Part shown: piece after piece, positions 49,489-57,825 of the stretch
Layout: every line of letters begins with the position of its first letter
Position numbering within the stretch: position 1 is the first letter of the stretch
NCBI RefSeq assembly: GCF_000377505.1
Contig: NZ_KB898189.1
Coordinates: 1 to 64,000 of the forward strand
Length of the DNA stretch: 64,000 nt
Reading direction: 5' to 3'
From: Paenibacillus massiliensis 2301065 = DSM 16942
Lineage (GTDB): Bacteria; Bacillota; Bacilli; Paenibacillales; Paenibacillaceae
The notes under the pieces: model-generated
Database searches by the model: none
What the model saw: only the letters and a program-made list of their open reading frames with translations
Told to the model about the DNA's origin: nothing
Position numbers and translations under genes: made by a program

Positions 49489-49570
49489 TACAGTCCTACA
49501 AATACGTCATGACACGACACAGGCTTGGATCGGAGCACAGGATGATTGGACAAAAAGGAGTGGCCGTACC

Positions 49571-50002
49571 GTGCAAGAGTCTCATTTCGGAACCTATTTA
49601 CGACAACTGCGTGAACAGAAGAAAATCAGTATCAATCAATTGGCAGACGTTGCAGGCATAAGTAATTCCCAGATATCAAGGATTGAGAACGGTCTTCGCG
49701 GTGTACCTAAGCCCGCGACGATTCGTAAGATTGCGGATGCCCTTGCCGTACCCTATGAGGAGCTGATGGGCAAGGCTGGTTATCTGGAGCAGGAGTTTTC
49801 CGTAACGGAACGTGCCGTCCCGGAATGGGCTACCTCCAAGGACAAACGTGATTTCAAAAAAATGCTGGAGGAGGATGGTGAGCTAATGTTCGATGGAATC
49901 CCCTTGGATGACGAGGACAAACAAAGAATCAAGGATGTATTGACAGGGCTGTTCTGGGAAGCCAAGCAGATGAATAAGCGCAAGCCTCCAGGCTCAGGGT
50001 AA
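49571..50002 (+). CDS. XRE-family repressor (ImmR-like)
   Basis: Protein of 143 aa. N-terminal helix-turn-helix at about 8-70 (YLRQLREQKKISINQLADVAGISNSQISRIENGLRGVPKPATIRKIADAL). A C-terminal acidic helical part (KRDFKKMLEEDGELMFDGIPLDDEDKQRIKDVLTGLF) resembles ImmR-type repressors. Partner of the metallopeptidase gene just downstream; together they should keep the tail module silent until cleavage. GTG start at 49571 with AAGGAG 10 nt upstream. Divergent from the activator gene. Confidence 0.88.
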   Translation: MQESHFGTYLRQLREQKKISINQLADVAGISNSQISRIENGLRGVPKPATIRKIADALAVPYEELMGKAGYLEQEFSVTERAVPEWATSKDKRDFKKMLEEDGELMFDGIPLDDEDKQRIKDVLTGLFWEAKQMNKRKPPGSG

Positions 50003-50059
50003 TTTTTCAACCGGTTCATGAAATGGACTTATGGACGAGCTTCAAGTTATTACATACTC

Positions 50060-50104
50060 GCATTTTACAGCATGACAGTTGTACGCGAAGCGCCTGTAAA
50101 ATGC
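50060..50104. repeat. 11-bp inverted repeat between repressor and peptidase genes
   Basis: GCATTTTACAG (50060-50070) and CTGTAAAATGC (50094-50104) pair perfectly with a 23-nt loop, 30 bp before the peptidase gene. No U tract; it could attenuate or tune peptidase expression. Confidence 0.55.
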
Positions 50105-50136
50105 TCATCAACAATATGGATGGCAGGTGAGTGCCC

Positions 50137-50583
50137 TTGAATGAACTGATTCGCAGACTAATCCACAAGCACCGCACCAATTGTCCCTTTGATATTGCTT
50201 CTGCTCTTGGCATTCATATCCGTTATTCGGATCTGGGCAAGACGACCAAAGGGCTGTATTTTCGGAAGCTGCGCCGCCGCTTCATTGTGATTCATAACGA
50301 TCTCACCCCAGAATGGGAGCGTTATGTATGTGCTCACGAATTGGGCCATGACCGACTCCACAAGGGAATTAGTCGATTCTTTCTGGAAGAGCATTCCTAT
50401 TTCCAGCCGGGAAAATGGGAGCGGCAGGCCAATCATTTTGCAATCCTACTGCTCAGTGAGGGGCATCCCCCTCTGCCAGACGAGCCTCTGAACACGTATA
50501 TGTCCAGAATTGGTCTCCCCCAGGAGGTCTCCGTATTTTGGCCACCCTCTACGGGCCTGGATTCTCCTGATATCAACAAATAA
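50137..50583 (+). CDS. ImmA/IrrE-family metallopeptidase
   Basis: Zinc peptidase of 148 aa with the HExxH motif in VCAHELGHDRLHKG and a downstream helix with ERQANHFAILLL supplying the third ligand. In ICEBs1 and related elements ImmA cleaves the ImmR repressor on an inducing signal. Here it follows an ImmR-like gene by 134 bp. TTG at 50137 (giving MNELIRRLI) has AGGTGAG 5 nt upstream; GTG at 50131 is too close to that site. A U-rich hairpin follows. Confidence 0.87.
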   Translation: MNELIRRLIHKHRTNCPFDIASALGIHIRYSDLGKTTKGLYFRKLRRRFIVIHNDLTPEWERYVCAHELGHDRLHKGISRFFLEEHSYFQPGKWERQANHFAILLLSEGHPPLPDEPLNTYMSRIGLPQEVSVFWPPSTGLDSPDINK

Positions 50584-50614
50584 TCAGTTTGTTAGATTGA
50601 TGGCACATATTTTT

Positions 50615-50647
50615 ACGTAGTTTTTACGTTTTTCTACGTTTTTTTTG
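50615..50647 (+). terminator. Weak terminator after the peptidase gene
   Basis: ACGTAG (50615-50620) and CTACGT (50634-50639) pair and are followed by eight T. The stem is short and AT-rich. Confidence 0.55.
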
Positions 50648-50822
50648 ATAGAATCATATTGGGCTGATAGAACTACTACATAATATTTCCTTGGAGGCCT
50701 TGGCCCAAGAGGACGCGGAGCGCATCCCATGCTGCTTACCTGCGGTTACAGAATCCTGCGATTCCTACAGATTCAGCGGATTCTATAATCTATACAAAAA
50801 CATATTAGGAGGTTATATCTAC

Positions 50823-52658
50823 ATGAAGCAATGGAGAAGGCTCTCTGCCGTGCTATTGTCTGCTACTATGCTCTTCGGAACTGCAGGAATGGCTATGGCC
50901 GATACTGCAGCCGATACCGCTGTGCCTGAAGGCAGCAAGCACATCACACTGCTGCATACGAATGATGTTCACTCTCATGTCGTAGCAAACGATCCCGAGA
51001 TGGGGTATGCCAAGCTGGCGGGTATCATCGACAAGTATCGCGGGGAGAACCCGAACACACTGCTGCTGGATATCGGTGATGCAGTGCATGGTACAACCTT
51101 TGCAACGCTAGTGAATGGCGAGAGCATTCCAAGCGTAATGAACAAGATGGGCTATGATGCGATGGTTCCTGGTAACCATGAATTCAACTATGGTTCCACT
51201 CAGCTCGTAAAGCTGGCCGGTCTGATGAATTTCCCTATGCTCAGTGCAAACGTAAAGAAAACAGACGGAACCCGCCTGTTCGAGCCTTATACCATTAAAG
51301 AAGTAGACGGCGTCAAAGTCGGGCTTATCGCACTGACTACGCCAGAAACGGCTTATAAGACCAACCCTAAGAACGTAGAAGGCATTGAATTCACTGATCC
51401 TTCTGCTGAGGCTAAAGCGATCGTGGACGAAATTCGTGACGACGTAGACGTAATTGTCGTAATGGGACATTTGGGGCAGGATGCTTCTAGCACGGATACT
51501 AGCTTCAAGGTGATCAAAGAAGTTCCAGGTATTGATATCTTTATTGATGGCCATAGCCACACCGTGCTGGAGAACGGCCTGGTCAGCGATAACGGTACGC
51601 TGCTTACCAGCGCCGGGGAATATTCCAAATACCTGGGAGTCGTTGATTTCTGGGTCAATGAAGGCGAAGTGGTTAGCAAGAAGGCTCAATTGATCGATCA
51701 GACCAAAGCGGCTGATATTGCTCCAAATACAGAGGTTGCTGCTCTCATTGATTCCATTCGTAAAGAGCAAGAGCCTATTCTGGCACAGCAGGTCGCTACG
51801 ACTACTGTAGAGCTGGACGGCGTGCGTGAGCATGTTCGTGCAGGCGAGACCAATCTTGGTGATCTCATCGCCGATGCACTCAAGGACGTGAGTGGCGCTG
51901 ATGTAGCGTTGACGAATGGTGGCGGCATCCGTGCTTCCATTAAGGCCGGCAACGTAAACAAAGGAGACATCATTACGGTGCTTCCATTCGGCAACCAAGT
52001 GGTAACTCTTGAGGTTACTGGTGCTGACCTGAAAGCTGCTCTGGAGAACGGTGTTGCTTCCTACCCGGAACCAAGTGGCGGCTTCCCGCAAGTATCTGGC
52101 ATGACCTTCAAGATTGATACTTCCGCAGCAGCGGGTAATCGGGTCGTTGACCTTTTGGTAGGCGGTGAAGCCTATGACCCTGCTGCCACATATACGCTGG
52201 CTACGAATGACTTTACTGCAGCTGGCGGAGACCAATACAGCATGTTCACGAAATATCCGCAAGCTGGTATGTATGGCTCGCTGGATGAGGCTTTGATCCG
52301 GTACATGCAACAGCCAGGAACCATTGCAGCTGAAGCAGATGGTCGAATCTCTGCAGTAGGTGCTTCTACGACGGTACCTAGCCCAGAACCGACGCCTGAG
52401 CCTGCTGCTCCTGCACCAGCTCCAACTCCGGCTCCACAGCCAACACCAGAGCCTGTAGCCACTCCTAAGCCACAGCCTGCGAAGCCATCTGCTCCGCAGA
52501 CAACGGATAAGGAGATCTATATCGTTAAATCCGGAGACACATTGACGTCGATCTCCAAGAAATACGGAACAACTTGGCGGAATCTGCAAAAGCTGAACAA
52601 GCTGAGTAATCCGAACCTGATCTATCCAGGTCAAAAAATTATTCTGCCAGCATCCTAA
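50823..52658 (+). CDS. Secreted 5'-nucleotidase/metallophosphoesterase with LysM cell-wall anchor
   Basis: Exported enzyme of 611 aa. Signal peptide KQWRRLSAVLLSATMLFGTAGMAMA. Metallophosphoesterase domain with ligand motifs ITLLHTNDVHSHV, GDAVHG, PGNHEFNYG and DGHSHTVL. A 5'-nucleotidase C-terminal substrate domain follows (TNLGDLIADAL, LTNGGGIRASI, NDFTAAGGDQYSMF). A Pro/Ala/Glu-rich linker (about 515-555) leads to a C-terminal LysM (YIVKSGDTLTSISKKYGTTWRNLQKLN). It would dephosphorylate nucleotides outside the cell while held on peptidoglycan. Start 50823 has AGGAGG 10 nt upstream; the longer frame lacks a signal peptide at its end. Confidence 0.92.
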   Translation: MKQWRRLSAVLLSATMLFGTAGMAMADTAADTAVPEGSKHITLLHTNDVHSHVVANDPEMGYAKLAGIIDKYRGENPNTLLLDIGDAVHGTTFATLVNGESIPSVMNKMGYDAMVPGNHEFNYGSTQLVKLAGLMNFPMLSANVKKTDGTRLFEPYTIKEVDGVKVGLIALTTPETAYKTNPKNVEGIEFTDPSAEAKAIVDEIRDDVDVIVVMGHLGQDASSTDTSFKVIKEVPGIDIFIDGHSHTVLENGLVSDNGTLLTSAGEYSKYLGVVDFWVNEGEVVSKKAQLIDQTKAADIAPNTEVAALIDSIRKEQEPILAQQVATTTVELDGVREHVRAGETNLGDLIADALKDVSGADVALTNGGGIRASIKAGNVNKGDIITVLPFGNQVVTLEVTGADLKAALENGVASYPEPSGGFPQVSGMTFKIDTSAAAGNRVVDLLVGGEAYDPAATYTLATNDFTAAGGDQYSMFTKYPQAGMYGSLDEALIRYMQQPGTIAAEADGRISAVGASTTVPSPEPTPEPAAPAPAPTPAPQPTPEPVATPKPQPAKPSAPQTTDKEIYIVKSGDTLTSISKKYGTTWRNLQKLNKLSNPNLIYPGQKIILPAS

Positions 52659-52745
52659 TGGCATGATGACAAGTACAGTTCAGGAATGCTAGTCTGACGG
52701 ACCAGCATCCGCAAGGAACTTGTGCGTCAAATTCCAGCAAGAAGC

Positions 52746-52787
52746 AAGGACCTCAGCTTCCACATGATCGTGGAACTGAGGTCCTTT
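52746..52787 (+). terminator. Terminator after the nucleotidase gene
   Basis: AAGGACCTCAG and CTGAGGTCCTT form an 11-bp stem with an inner CCAC/GTGG stem, followed by T-rich sequence. Confidence 0.85.
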
Positions 52788-52914
52788 GCTATGTAAAAAA
52801 ATATCCAGCTAACGTATTGACTCTGTGATACCTGAGGATAGATACTTAATAAATCAAGCTGCTGCCAGAAATGCAGCATATTATTATGATTCTTTTGCAA
52901 AAGGAGCTTGGCCC

Positions 52915-53589
52915 ATGCAATACGTAATCTACGATCTGGAGTTTACCGTCAGTCGCCATACGAATTATTCTTCTGAAATCATAGACATTGGCGCAGTGAA
53001 GTGCACACAGGAAGGCGACAGGCTTGTCATCTCGGACCGCTTCCATACCTTCGTACGTCCTACGAATCGTCCCGTATTATCTGCAGACACCATTCGCTTC
53101 ACTGGCATTGGTCAGAAGCAGATTGATGCCGCGCCCTTATTTGGTGAAGCCGCCAGCCAGTTCGCAGCGTGGCTGGGGGAACCAGGCAGCTATTATTTGT
53201 GTGCTTGGGGACCAGATGATCGGATGAAGCTTATTTCTCACTGTCGCACGCATAGAACAGACCTGTCCTGGATTTGCAATACCAACGATATCCAGAAACA
53301 GATCTCGGCTGTGCTAGGGGAACCAGGGAAGTACCGTCAGCTAAGCCTCGGCCAGGCGCTGGAAAGCTGCGGAATTGTCTTCGACGGGCGTCAGCATAGT
53401 GCACTGGATGATGCCGTGAATACAGCCGAGCTATTCATTCGTTACTTCGATCAGTTGAATCTCGTGACGAATAATGCGGCTAATGAGGAGTCGATCAGTT
53501 CAAAAGTCGTGTATTCCAGCAGCGATGACGAGGATGAGGGCTACAATCCATTCGGTAATCTTGCCAATCTGTTTCGCGACAAAACCTGA
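52915..53589 (+). CDS. DEDDh-type 3'-5' exonuclease (KapD/DnaQ-like)
   Basis: Exonuclease of 224 aa. Motif Exo I is YVIYDLEFTVSRH (the DxE pair), Exo II lies around CAWGPDDRMKL, and Exo IIIe is QHSALDDAVNTAEL with the catalytic His and Asp. This is the KapD/inhibitor-of-sporulation type of stand-alone exonuclease, acting on RNA or DNA ends. The acidic C-terminal tail (SSSDDEDEGYNPFGNL) is outside the nuclease fold. The start at 52915 has AAGGAG 8 nt upstream; 30 in-frame codons before it are rejected. Confidence 0.88.
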   Translation: MQYVIYDLEFTVSRHTNYSSEIIDIGAVKCTQEGDRLVISDRFHTFVRPTNRPVLSADTIRFTGIGQKQIDAAPLFGEAASQFAAWLGEPGSYYLCAWGPDDRMKLISHCRTHRTDLSWICNTNDIQKQISAVLGEPGKYRQLSLGQALESCGIVFDGRQHSALDDAVNTAELFIRYFDQLNLVTNNAANEESISSKVVYSSSDDEDEGYNPFGNLANLFRDKT

Positions 53590-53595
53590 ACACAC

Positions 53596-53625
53596 AGGCT
53601 GATTAGCAATATGGTCAGCCTATTT
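53596..53625. terminator. Terminator between convergent genes
   Basis: AGGCTGA (53596-53602) pairs with TCAGCCT (53615-53621), followed by ATTTCC. It ends the exonuclease transcript. Confidence 0.6.
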
Positions 53626-53684
53626 CCAGTAGAGGACGGACATTCTCTCCCGTGCTGCAATTATGCTTTCGTTGAAGGTCTGTT

Positions 53685-54671
53685 TTAATAATCGCTTCCT
53701 TCTGCCTTCTGCTCGGCATAGATGGTTCCCCACATATTCAGCATTTCTCTTAACCGTTGTCTATAGTGGATGGGCTCAAGAATTTCAGCTCCAGGTCCAA
53801 ACTTGTACAGCCATTGTAAAAAATCGCTATCTCGATTCACTGTAACCTCAAATAATAGACTTCCATCAGGTAGATCCTTCAGAATTGGCTTAACGAATAG
53901 CTCCTCCGCTTTGATGGTCTGCGCCAGTTCACGATCAAATTTAATGATAAATCGAGTATGATCCTGACCTTTGCGTACAGACCATGTGTGACGAAAAAAG
54001 TGCTCTACATCATAGCTTTCCTTGCGGAACGTACGAGAGAGTATTCGGACACTGCGGAATCGGCTGATCCGAAATGTCCGTACCTTGGATTGAGAATGAC
54101 AATAACCTAACATGAAGAACCTTCGTTCCTGAGGAATGAGACAATAGGGATCAATTCGTTGTAGTCCCTCGTCAACTCCTTGGCCAGGATAATAATCTAC
54201 TTCTATCGTTTGCTGGGTCAGGCTGGCTAATATAATAGGCATAAGAGAATAAGGCTGATCTTCTCGGCTAGAAGGCTGACCTAAGCGAATTATGTTAGTA
54301 AGCTGCTGTGCAACATTGGCCTGCTCTACTTTCTTCTTCTGGGCTGATGCCATTACCTTCTCATAGGCGCTTTCGAATCCATCCGGCAGCATAGGCTTCA
54401 CCCGATCCATCACCATAGATAGCATGGAAAAAGCAGCTGCCTCTTGTTCCGTCCAATTCAGCGGGTATAAGGCAAAATTGCTAATGAATATGTATCCTTT
54501 ACCATGCCCCATATTGGTGATGGGGATATGCATAGCACTGAGCGCTTCCATATCCCGATAGATCGTCCGCTCCGATGTCTCACAGCGCTCTGCGAGTTCT
54601 CTTGCCAAAATGCCAGGGTTCGCCTGTACAATGGTAATGATGCGCATGAGCCGAATCAATCGATCAGTCAA
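53685..54671 (-). CDS. HTH and WYL-domain transcriptional regulator (YafY-like)
   Basis: Regulator of 328 aa. N-terminal helix-turn-helix at about 5-60 (IITIVQANPGILARELAERCETSERTIYRDMEALSAMHIPI). A WYL domain at about 165-245 contains YCLIPQERRFFMLGYCHSQSKVRTFRISRFRSV, a nucleotide or ligand-sensing fold. A WCX C-terminal extension follows. TTG start at 54671 is set by AGGAGG 7 nt upstream. Targets unknown; no defence genes adjoin it. Confidence 0.88.
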   Translation of the reverse strand: MTDRLIRLMRIITIVQANPGILARELAERCETSERTIYRDMEALSAMHIPITNMGHGKGYIFISNFALYPLNWTEQEAAAFSMLSMVMDRVKPMLPDGFESAYEKVMASAQKKKVEQANVAQQLTNIIRLGQPSSREDQPYSLMPIILASLTQQTIEVDYYPGQGVDEGLQRIDPYCLIPQERRFFMLGYCHSQSKVRTFRISRFRSVRILSRTFRKESYDVEHFFRHTWSVRKGQDHTRFIIKFDRELAQTIKAEELFVKPILKDLPDGSLLFEVTVNRDSDFLQWLYKFGPGAEILEPIHYRQRLREMLNMWGTIYAEQKAEGSDY

Positions 54672-54800
54672 GGACTTTCCTCCTCTTTAACATAGTAAAT
54701 TAGACTCGCCCAACATTTTCATAAATGACATACATTTTTCATTTTAATGCAGGTTAACTATGGTTTTTGTGACTATTTAGAGCTTGCAGGAAATATTTTC

Positions 54801-55502
54801 TTATTGAACCAGTACTTCTTTTTTCACTACATAAGTCTCGTTCCATGAGCGATATAAATCCAAAAAAATCTCGGCTTCCCGCAAATAATCGTAATCCCCT
54901 AGTCTTGTAGCCCGGATCAACAAGCTATCTGCATGTCTCCGCAGCATGTCCCCTCCCTGTACAGCTGCCCCCCTTTCATATAGACGCAGTGCCTTTCTCA
55001 ATATCTCGAAGGATTCATTGAACATTATGAATTTCTGCACTCTTGGGTTAGGAGAGGCCATGATCAGACCTGTATGCAACGTAAAATGAACAAACAACAT
55101 TTCCGAACGCAGTGCGGTGCGCTCGTCACTGCCAGGTCTACGCCAGCTCCACTCTACTGCACATACAGCATGCCTCCCGGAGGGATGCGGGTCGACTCGA
55201 AAGTCTAGCAAAGCATGTCTGCTCTGGCCACTATACAAATTCCCACAGTGTATTATGACTTCTCCGGGGCGATCATTCAGATCCATTTCCACTCTAGTTC
55301 CTAAGACTCTACCAAAATGAGTTCCTGGTTCAGGTATCAGGTGCATTCGAAGATCACAGCCTATCATTTTGGGTCTCATATGGATACGTCTTCTGCGACC
55401 ATAGACTTTCCCCCACTCTACCAGCAAATGAGCCTGATGCCTTCCAGTAGCGGACATAGCCTCTCTACTCCAGGTATAGCTAACATCTAACATGCTACTC
55501 AT
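54801..55502 (-). CDS. Unknown protein resembling the C-terminal part of VWA proteins
   Basis: Protein of 233 aa. The middle (MIGCDLRMHLIPEPGTHFGRVLGTRVEMDLNDRPGEVIIHCGNLYSGQSRHALLDFRV) and the helical end resemble the beta-sandwich and C-terminal helices that follow the von Willebrand A domain in Bacillus VWA proteins. The A domain itself and its MIDAS motif (DxSxS) are missing, and no such frame lies upstream on this strand. Either a stand-alone derivative or a remnant. ATG at 55502 has GGGGGAA 6 nt upstream; one two codons earlier is also possible. Function unknown. Confidence 0.55.
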   Translation of the reverse strand: MSSMLDVSYTWSREAMSATGRHQAHLLVEWGKVYGRRRRIHMRPKMIGCDLRMHLIPEPGTHFGRVLGTRVEMDLNDRPGEVIIHCGNLYSGQSRHALLDFRVDPHPSGRHAVCAVEWSWRRPGSDERTALRSEMLFVHFTLHTGLIMASPNPRVQKFIMFNESFEILRKALRLYERGAAVQGGDMLRRHADSLLIRATRLGDYDYLREAEIFLDLYRSWNETYVVKKEVLVQ

Positions 55503-55815
55503 GAACATTTCCCCCTATTGTACGCAAATATATCTATACCCTATCAGGAAGAATCGTCATCATATTGTCAGGGAACATCAGTTCCGTGGAAGAAAATACC
55601 CATATTTTTAGTCAAGCGTGTATTTCAGCCTAAAAAAATCCTTTTTTTGTGATGTTTTTTACATTAAAACCTTTGATTTTAGTTATCTATGCCCTTGTAT
55701 TCCACAAATCAATAACAAGAAGCTTGCGTAATTACGAACTCTAGCACGGACCCTATTCCTCCATGCGACATTCTACGCAGTAGGACATCACAGATATGCA
55801 GGAGGTATATACGAC

Positions 55816-55856
55816 AAAAAGCCACAGTGCAGGATCTAGAAAGCCGTGTGGCTTTT
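55816..55856. terminator. Bidirectional terminator
   Basis: AAAAAGCCACA (55816-55826) and TGTGGCTTTT (55847-55856) pair around a 20-nt loop, with a U tract in both directions. It fits the end of the small minus-strand gene at 55951. The rest of 55503..55815 holds nothing that I can name. Confidence 0.75.
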
Positions 55857-55950
55857 CCTGCTCTGTGGCCTATCGTAACAAGGGTTGTAGATTAACTCGT
55901 TCAAGAAGTTGTGCTATTCAGCTCAGCTTAACCAAAAGAACGCTGTAGCA

Positions 55951-56097
55951 TTACACAGATGGCGGGGACGTCTCCTCATGAATCAGCTCCGTCTGTATGA
56001 GCTCATAGGTGACACTATCCAGCATGAGCTCCTTGCCCAAAGGCTTGCCATTCACGGTAATCCATATCTTTTTGTAGGCTTCATCTTGCTTTTTCAT
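55951..56097 (-). CDS. Small protein of 48 aa, unknown
   Basis: A 48-codon frame from the ATG at 56097 begins MKKQDEAYKKIWITVNGKP and ends EETSPPSV. It has a plausible ribosome site (AGAGGAG about 10 nt upstream), a composition like a folded small protein (mixed charged and hydrophobic, Trp, Tyr), and a terminator at 55816..55856. No family recognised. Its shortness leaves room for chance. Confidence 0.55.
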   Translation of the reverse strand: MKKQDEAYKKIWITVNGKPLGKELMLDSVTYELIQTELIHEETSPPSV

Positions 56098-56321
56098 ATC
56101 CGTCCAGCTCCTCTTTATGTGAAATAGTTCTAATATTTTTTCAGCTCTTAGTGATCTGGGTGCTACTGAAGGTCGTATGGTGTCGTAGTATAGAAGTATG
56201 GCTCAAATAGTGCAGCAACATGGATGTATCGCCCCCTGTCGCTCTGAACTTTATTCATATACCCCGTTTGGGGTACACTTAAACCAATCCTGATTCAACT
56301 ATAGCTGAGGAGGAACCCTAT

Positions 56322-56753
56322 ATGCTTTTCAGACTTCGCAGTCTCCTTCCACGATGGCTTATGATTCTGAGTATGTCTGTTGCAGTCTGGCTGTGGGGCG
56401 GACAAGCTCATGCTGGATACTGGGAGGATGTCACCAATGGCTGGGAGCAGCTCTCCCGCTTGCCTGGAGAGGTACAGCAGCTTCAGGACAGCTACCAGGA
56501 GACCAAAGCGCAGCTGGAGGAGGCCCAACAGAGCCTTGAGAGCTACCAGGAGCTGAACGCCAAGCTCTCCACACAGAATCAGCAGCTGGCTGCTACAGTA
56601 AGTGAGCTGACCCAACTGCAACAGCAGCGTGAAGCTGCCTCACATCGCAATCGTATACTTTTGTGGACCGCGGTCGGTCTATTCGCTGGTTATTTCCTAT
56701 TTATACGCATATTACGTCTGGTTATGAAGCTCCGCTCCGGACAGAGCTACTGA
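56322..56753 (+). CDS. Small exported membrane protein with coiled coil
   Basis: Protein of 143 aa. Signal peptide or first membrane segment at about 10-31 (PRWLMILSMSVAVWLWGGQAHA). A Gln/Glu/Leu-rich coiled coil spans about 45-105, and a second membrane segment lies at about 112-132 (ILLWTAVGLFAGYFLFIRIL). The coiled coil is thus likely outside the cell. GAGGAGG precedes the ATG. It is followed after 62 bp by the AIM24 gene, probably the same operon. Family unknown. Confidence 0.75.
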   Translation: MLFRLRSLLPRWLMILSMSVAVWLWGGQAHAGYWEDVTNGWEQLSRLPGEVQQLQDSYQETKAQLEEAQQSLESYQELNAKLSTQNQQLAATVSELTQLQQQREAASHRNRILLWTAVGLFAGYFLFIRILRLVMKLRSGQSY

Positions 56754-56815
56754 TCATTTCTGCAATGCCAATGCAGTCATTGGATCACAGGCAGCAAGGA
56801 TAACGAGGTGACAAG

Positions 56816-57520
56816 GTGCAAATACACAATGAAAATGAGCTCAGCGATCTGGGAGGATCAGCCGTGACCTTTGATCTGGTTGAAGATGATCTTGTCCATG
56901 TCCTTCATCCGCAGCAGATTATTGCATATCGTGGCTCCAGTCATTTACGGAATGACAAGCTGATGAATATCAAGGGCATGTACCGCAAGCGCAAGCTGAT
57001 TCAGGCGGATTTCAGCGGTCCATGCCGCTTCACAGCGGCTCTGCCCCCAGGCTTCTCCTTCACGACGGTGCCGATTGAGGATGGTAGTAGCCTCCTGTAC
57101 GACTTTCGCTATCTGTTCTACTATACGCACGGCATCCGGATGAGAACGAAGCTACTTAACGTCAAGAATATGCTCTTCACCAAGGAAGTCCTCAAGATGA
57201 GATTTGATGGAAGCGGCGAGATTGGTCTACTGACCCCCGGCATGGTCTGTCAGGAAGCTCTGGATCCCGAGAAGCCTCTGTACATCGAAGCGAGCAGTGT
57301 GATCGCTTATCCCGAGCAGGCCAAGCTGGAGCTGGCCGTGTACGGCAATCATCTGGCCAGTCAACATATGAGCTATCATCTGAAGATGACTGGACAAGGA
57401 ACTGTACTGTTTCAAGCCGGACAGCATAGCCGCAGGCTGGAGCAGGATCTGGCGGATGAAGGACTGATGAAACGAGTGTTGCGTGAAATTATTCCTTTCG
57501 GAAGTGTATTCATTAAATAG
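56816..57520 (+). CDS. AIM24-family protein
   Basis: Protein of 234 aa of the AIM24 family (double-stranded beta-helix related to TRAP-like proteins): VEDDLVHVLHPQQIIAYRGSS, then IQADFSGPCRFTAALPPGF and ASSVIAYPEQAKLEL. Biochemical role in bacteria is unknown. GTG start at 56816 is preceded by GAGGTG. Downstream of a small coiled-coil membrane protein gene. Confidence 0.8.
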   Translation: MQIHNENELSDLGGSAVTFDLVEDDLVHVLHPQQIIAYRGSSHLRNDKLMNIKGMYRKRKLIQADFSGPCRFTAALPPGFSFTTVPIEDGSSLLYDFRYLFYYTHGIRMRTKLLNVKNMLFTKEVLKMRFDGSGEIGLLTPGMVCQEALDPEKPLYIEASSVIAYPEQAKLELAVYGNHLASQHMSYHLKMTGQGTVLFQAGQHSRRLEQDLADEGLMKRVLREIIPFGSVFIK

Positions 57521-57527
57521 CTCTGAC

Positions 57528-57537
57528 ATGCTATAAT
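57528..57537 (+). promoter_or_regulatory. Extended -10 promoter of the queuosine operon
   Basis: ATGCTATAAT contains a perfect TATAAT (57532-57537) with the extended TGN element; the -35 (TTCATT) is weak. Transcription would start about 110 bp before the riboswitch. Confidence 0.55.
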
Positions 57538-57588
57538 GTTACGGTGCTGGTTATGCTCTTTGAATTAAGGACAACCGCGCAGTGCAGT

Positions 57589-57624
57589 AGCAGTAGTTCA
57601 AGCAGTAGATCAAGCAGTAGTTCA
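57589..57624 (+). repeat. Three 12-bp tandem repeats in the que leader
   Basis: AGCAGTAGTTCA, AGCAGTAGATCA, AGCAGTAGTTCA in exact register, between promoter and aptamer. Copies one and three are identical. Confidence 0.8.
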
Positions 57625-57656
57625 ATAATTGAAGATATTCCGTGCATAGTCACGGG

Positions 57657-57740
57657 AGAGGTTCGCGAACTCCCTCTATAAAAAACTATTTGGCGCTTGG
57701 CCCCCAGTGAAAATTCTGGATGAGGCAAGGCCTGTTTTTT
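57657..57740 (+). promoter_or_regulatory. PreQ1-I riboswitch and its terminator
   Basis: The aptamer at about 57657-57692 has the class I preQ1 pattern: AGAGGTTC, loop, CTCCCTCTATAAAAAACTA, whose A-rich tail inserts in the P1 stem. It matches the queC leader of Bacillus almost base for base in the conserved parts. Beyond it an imperfect GC-rich stem (GCTTGGCC with GGCAAGGC) ends in T6 at 57735-57740, a candidate terminator formed when preQ1 binds. It controls the queC-queD-queE-queF genes. Confidence 0.92.
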
Positions 57741-57825
57741 GTTGGATGCCAGTTCATGAAACTCTCCGTCTTCCTTTGGCAAAGCCGTTGCTTTGCAGAT
57801 TCCAAGAAGATTGAGAGGTTTTTTT

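Noticed and set aside
33154..50583. Intact prophage
   Set aside because: No integrase, terminase, portal, capsid or replication genes and no flanking att repeats were found; a headless tail island fits better.
51108..52664. 518-codon minus-strand frame opposite the nucleotidase gene
   Set aside because: The plus strand encodes a complete nucleotidase with signal peptide, catalytic motifs and LysM. The opposite frame has no ribosome site and no recognisable domain.
53685..54671. Defence-system regulator
   Set aside because: WYL regulators often mark defence islands, but the neighbours are an exonuclease of housekeeping type and an unknown protein, with no effector genes.
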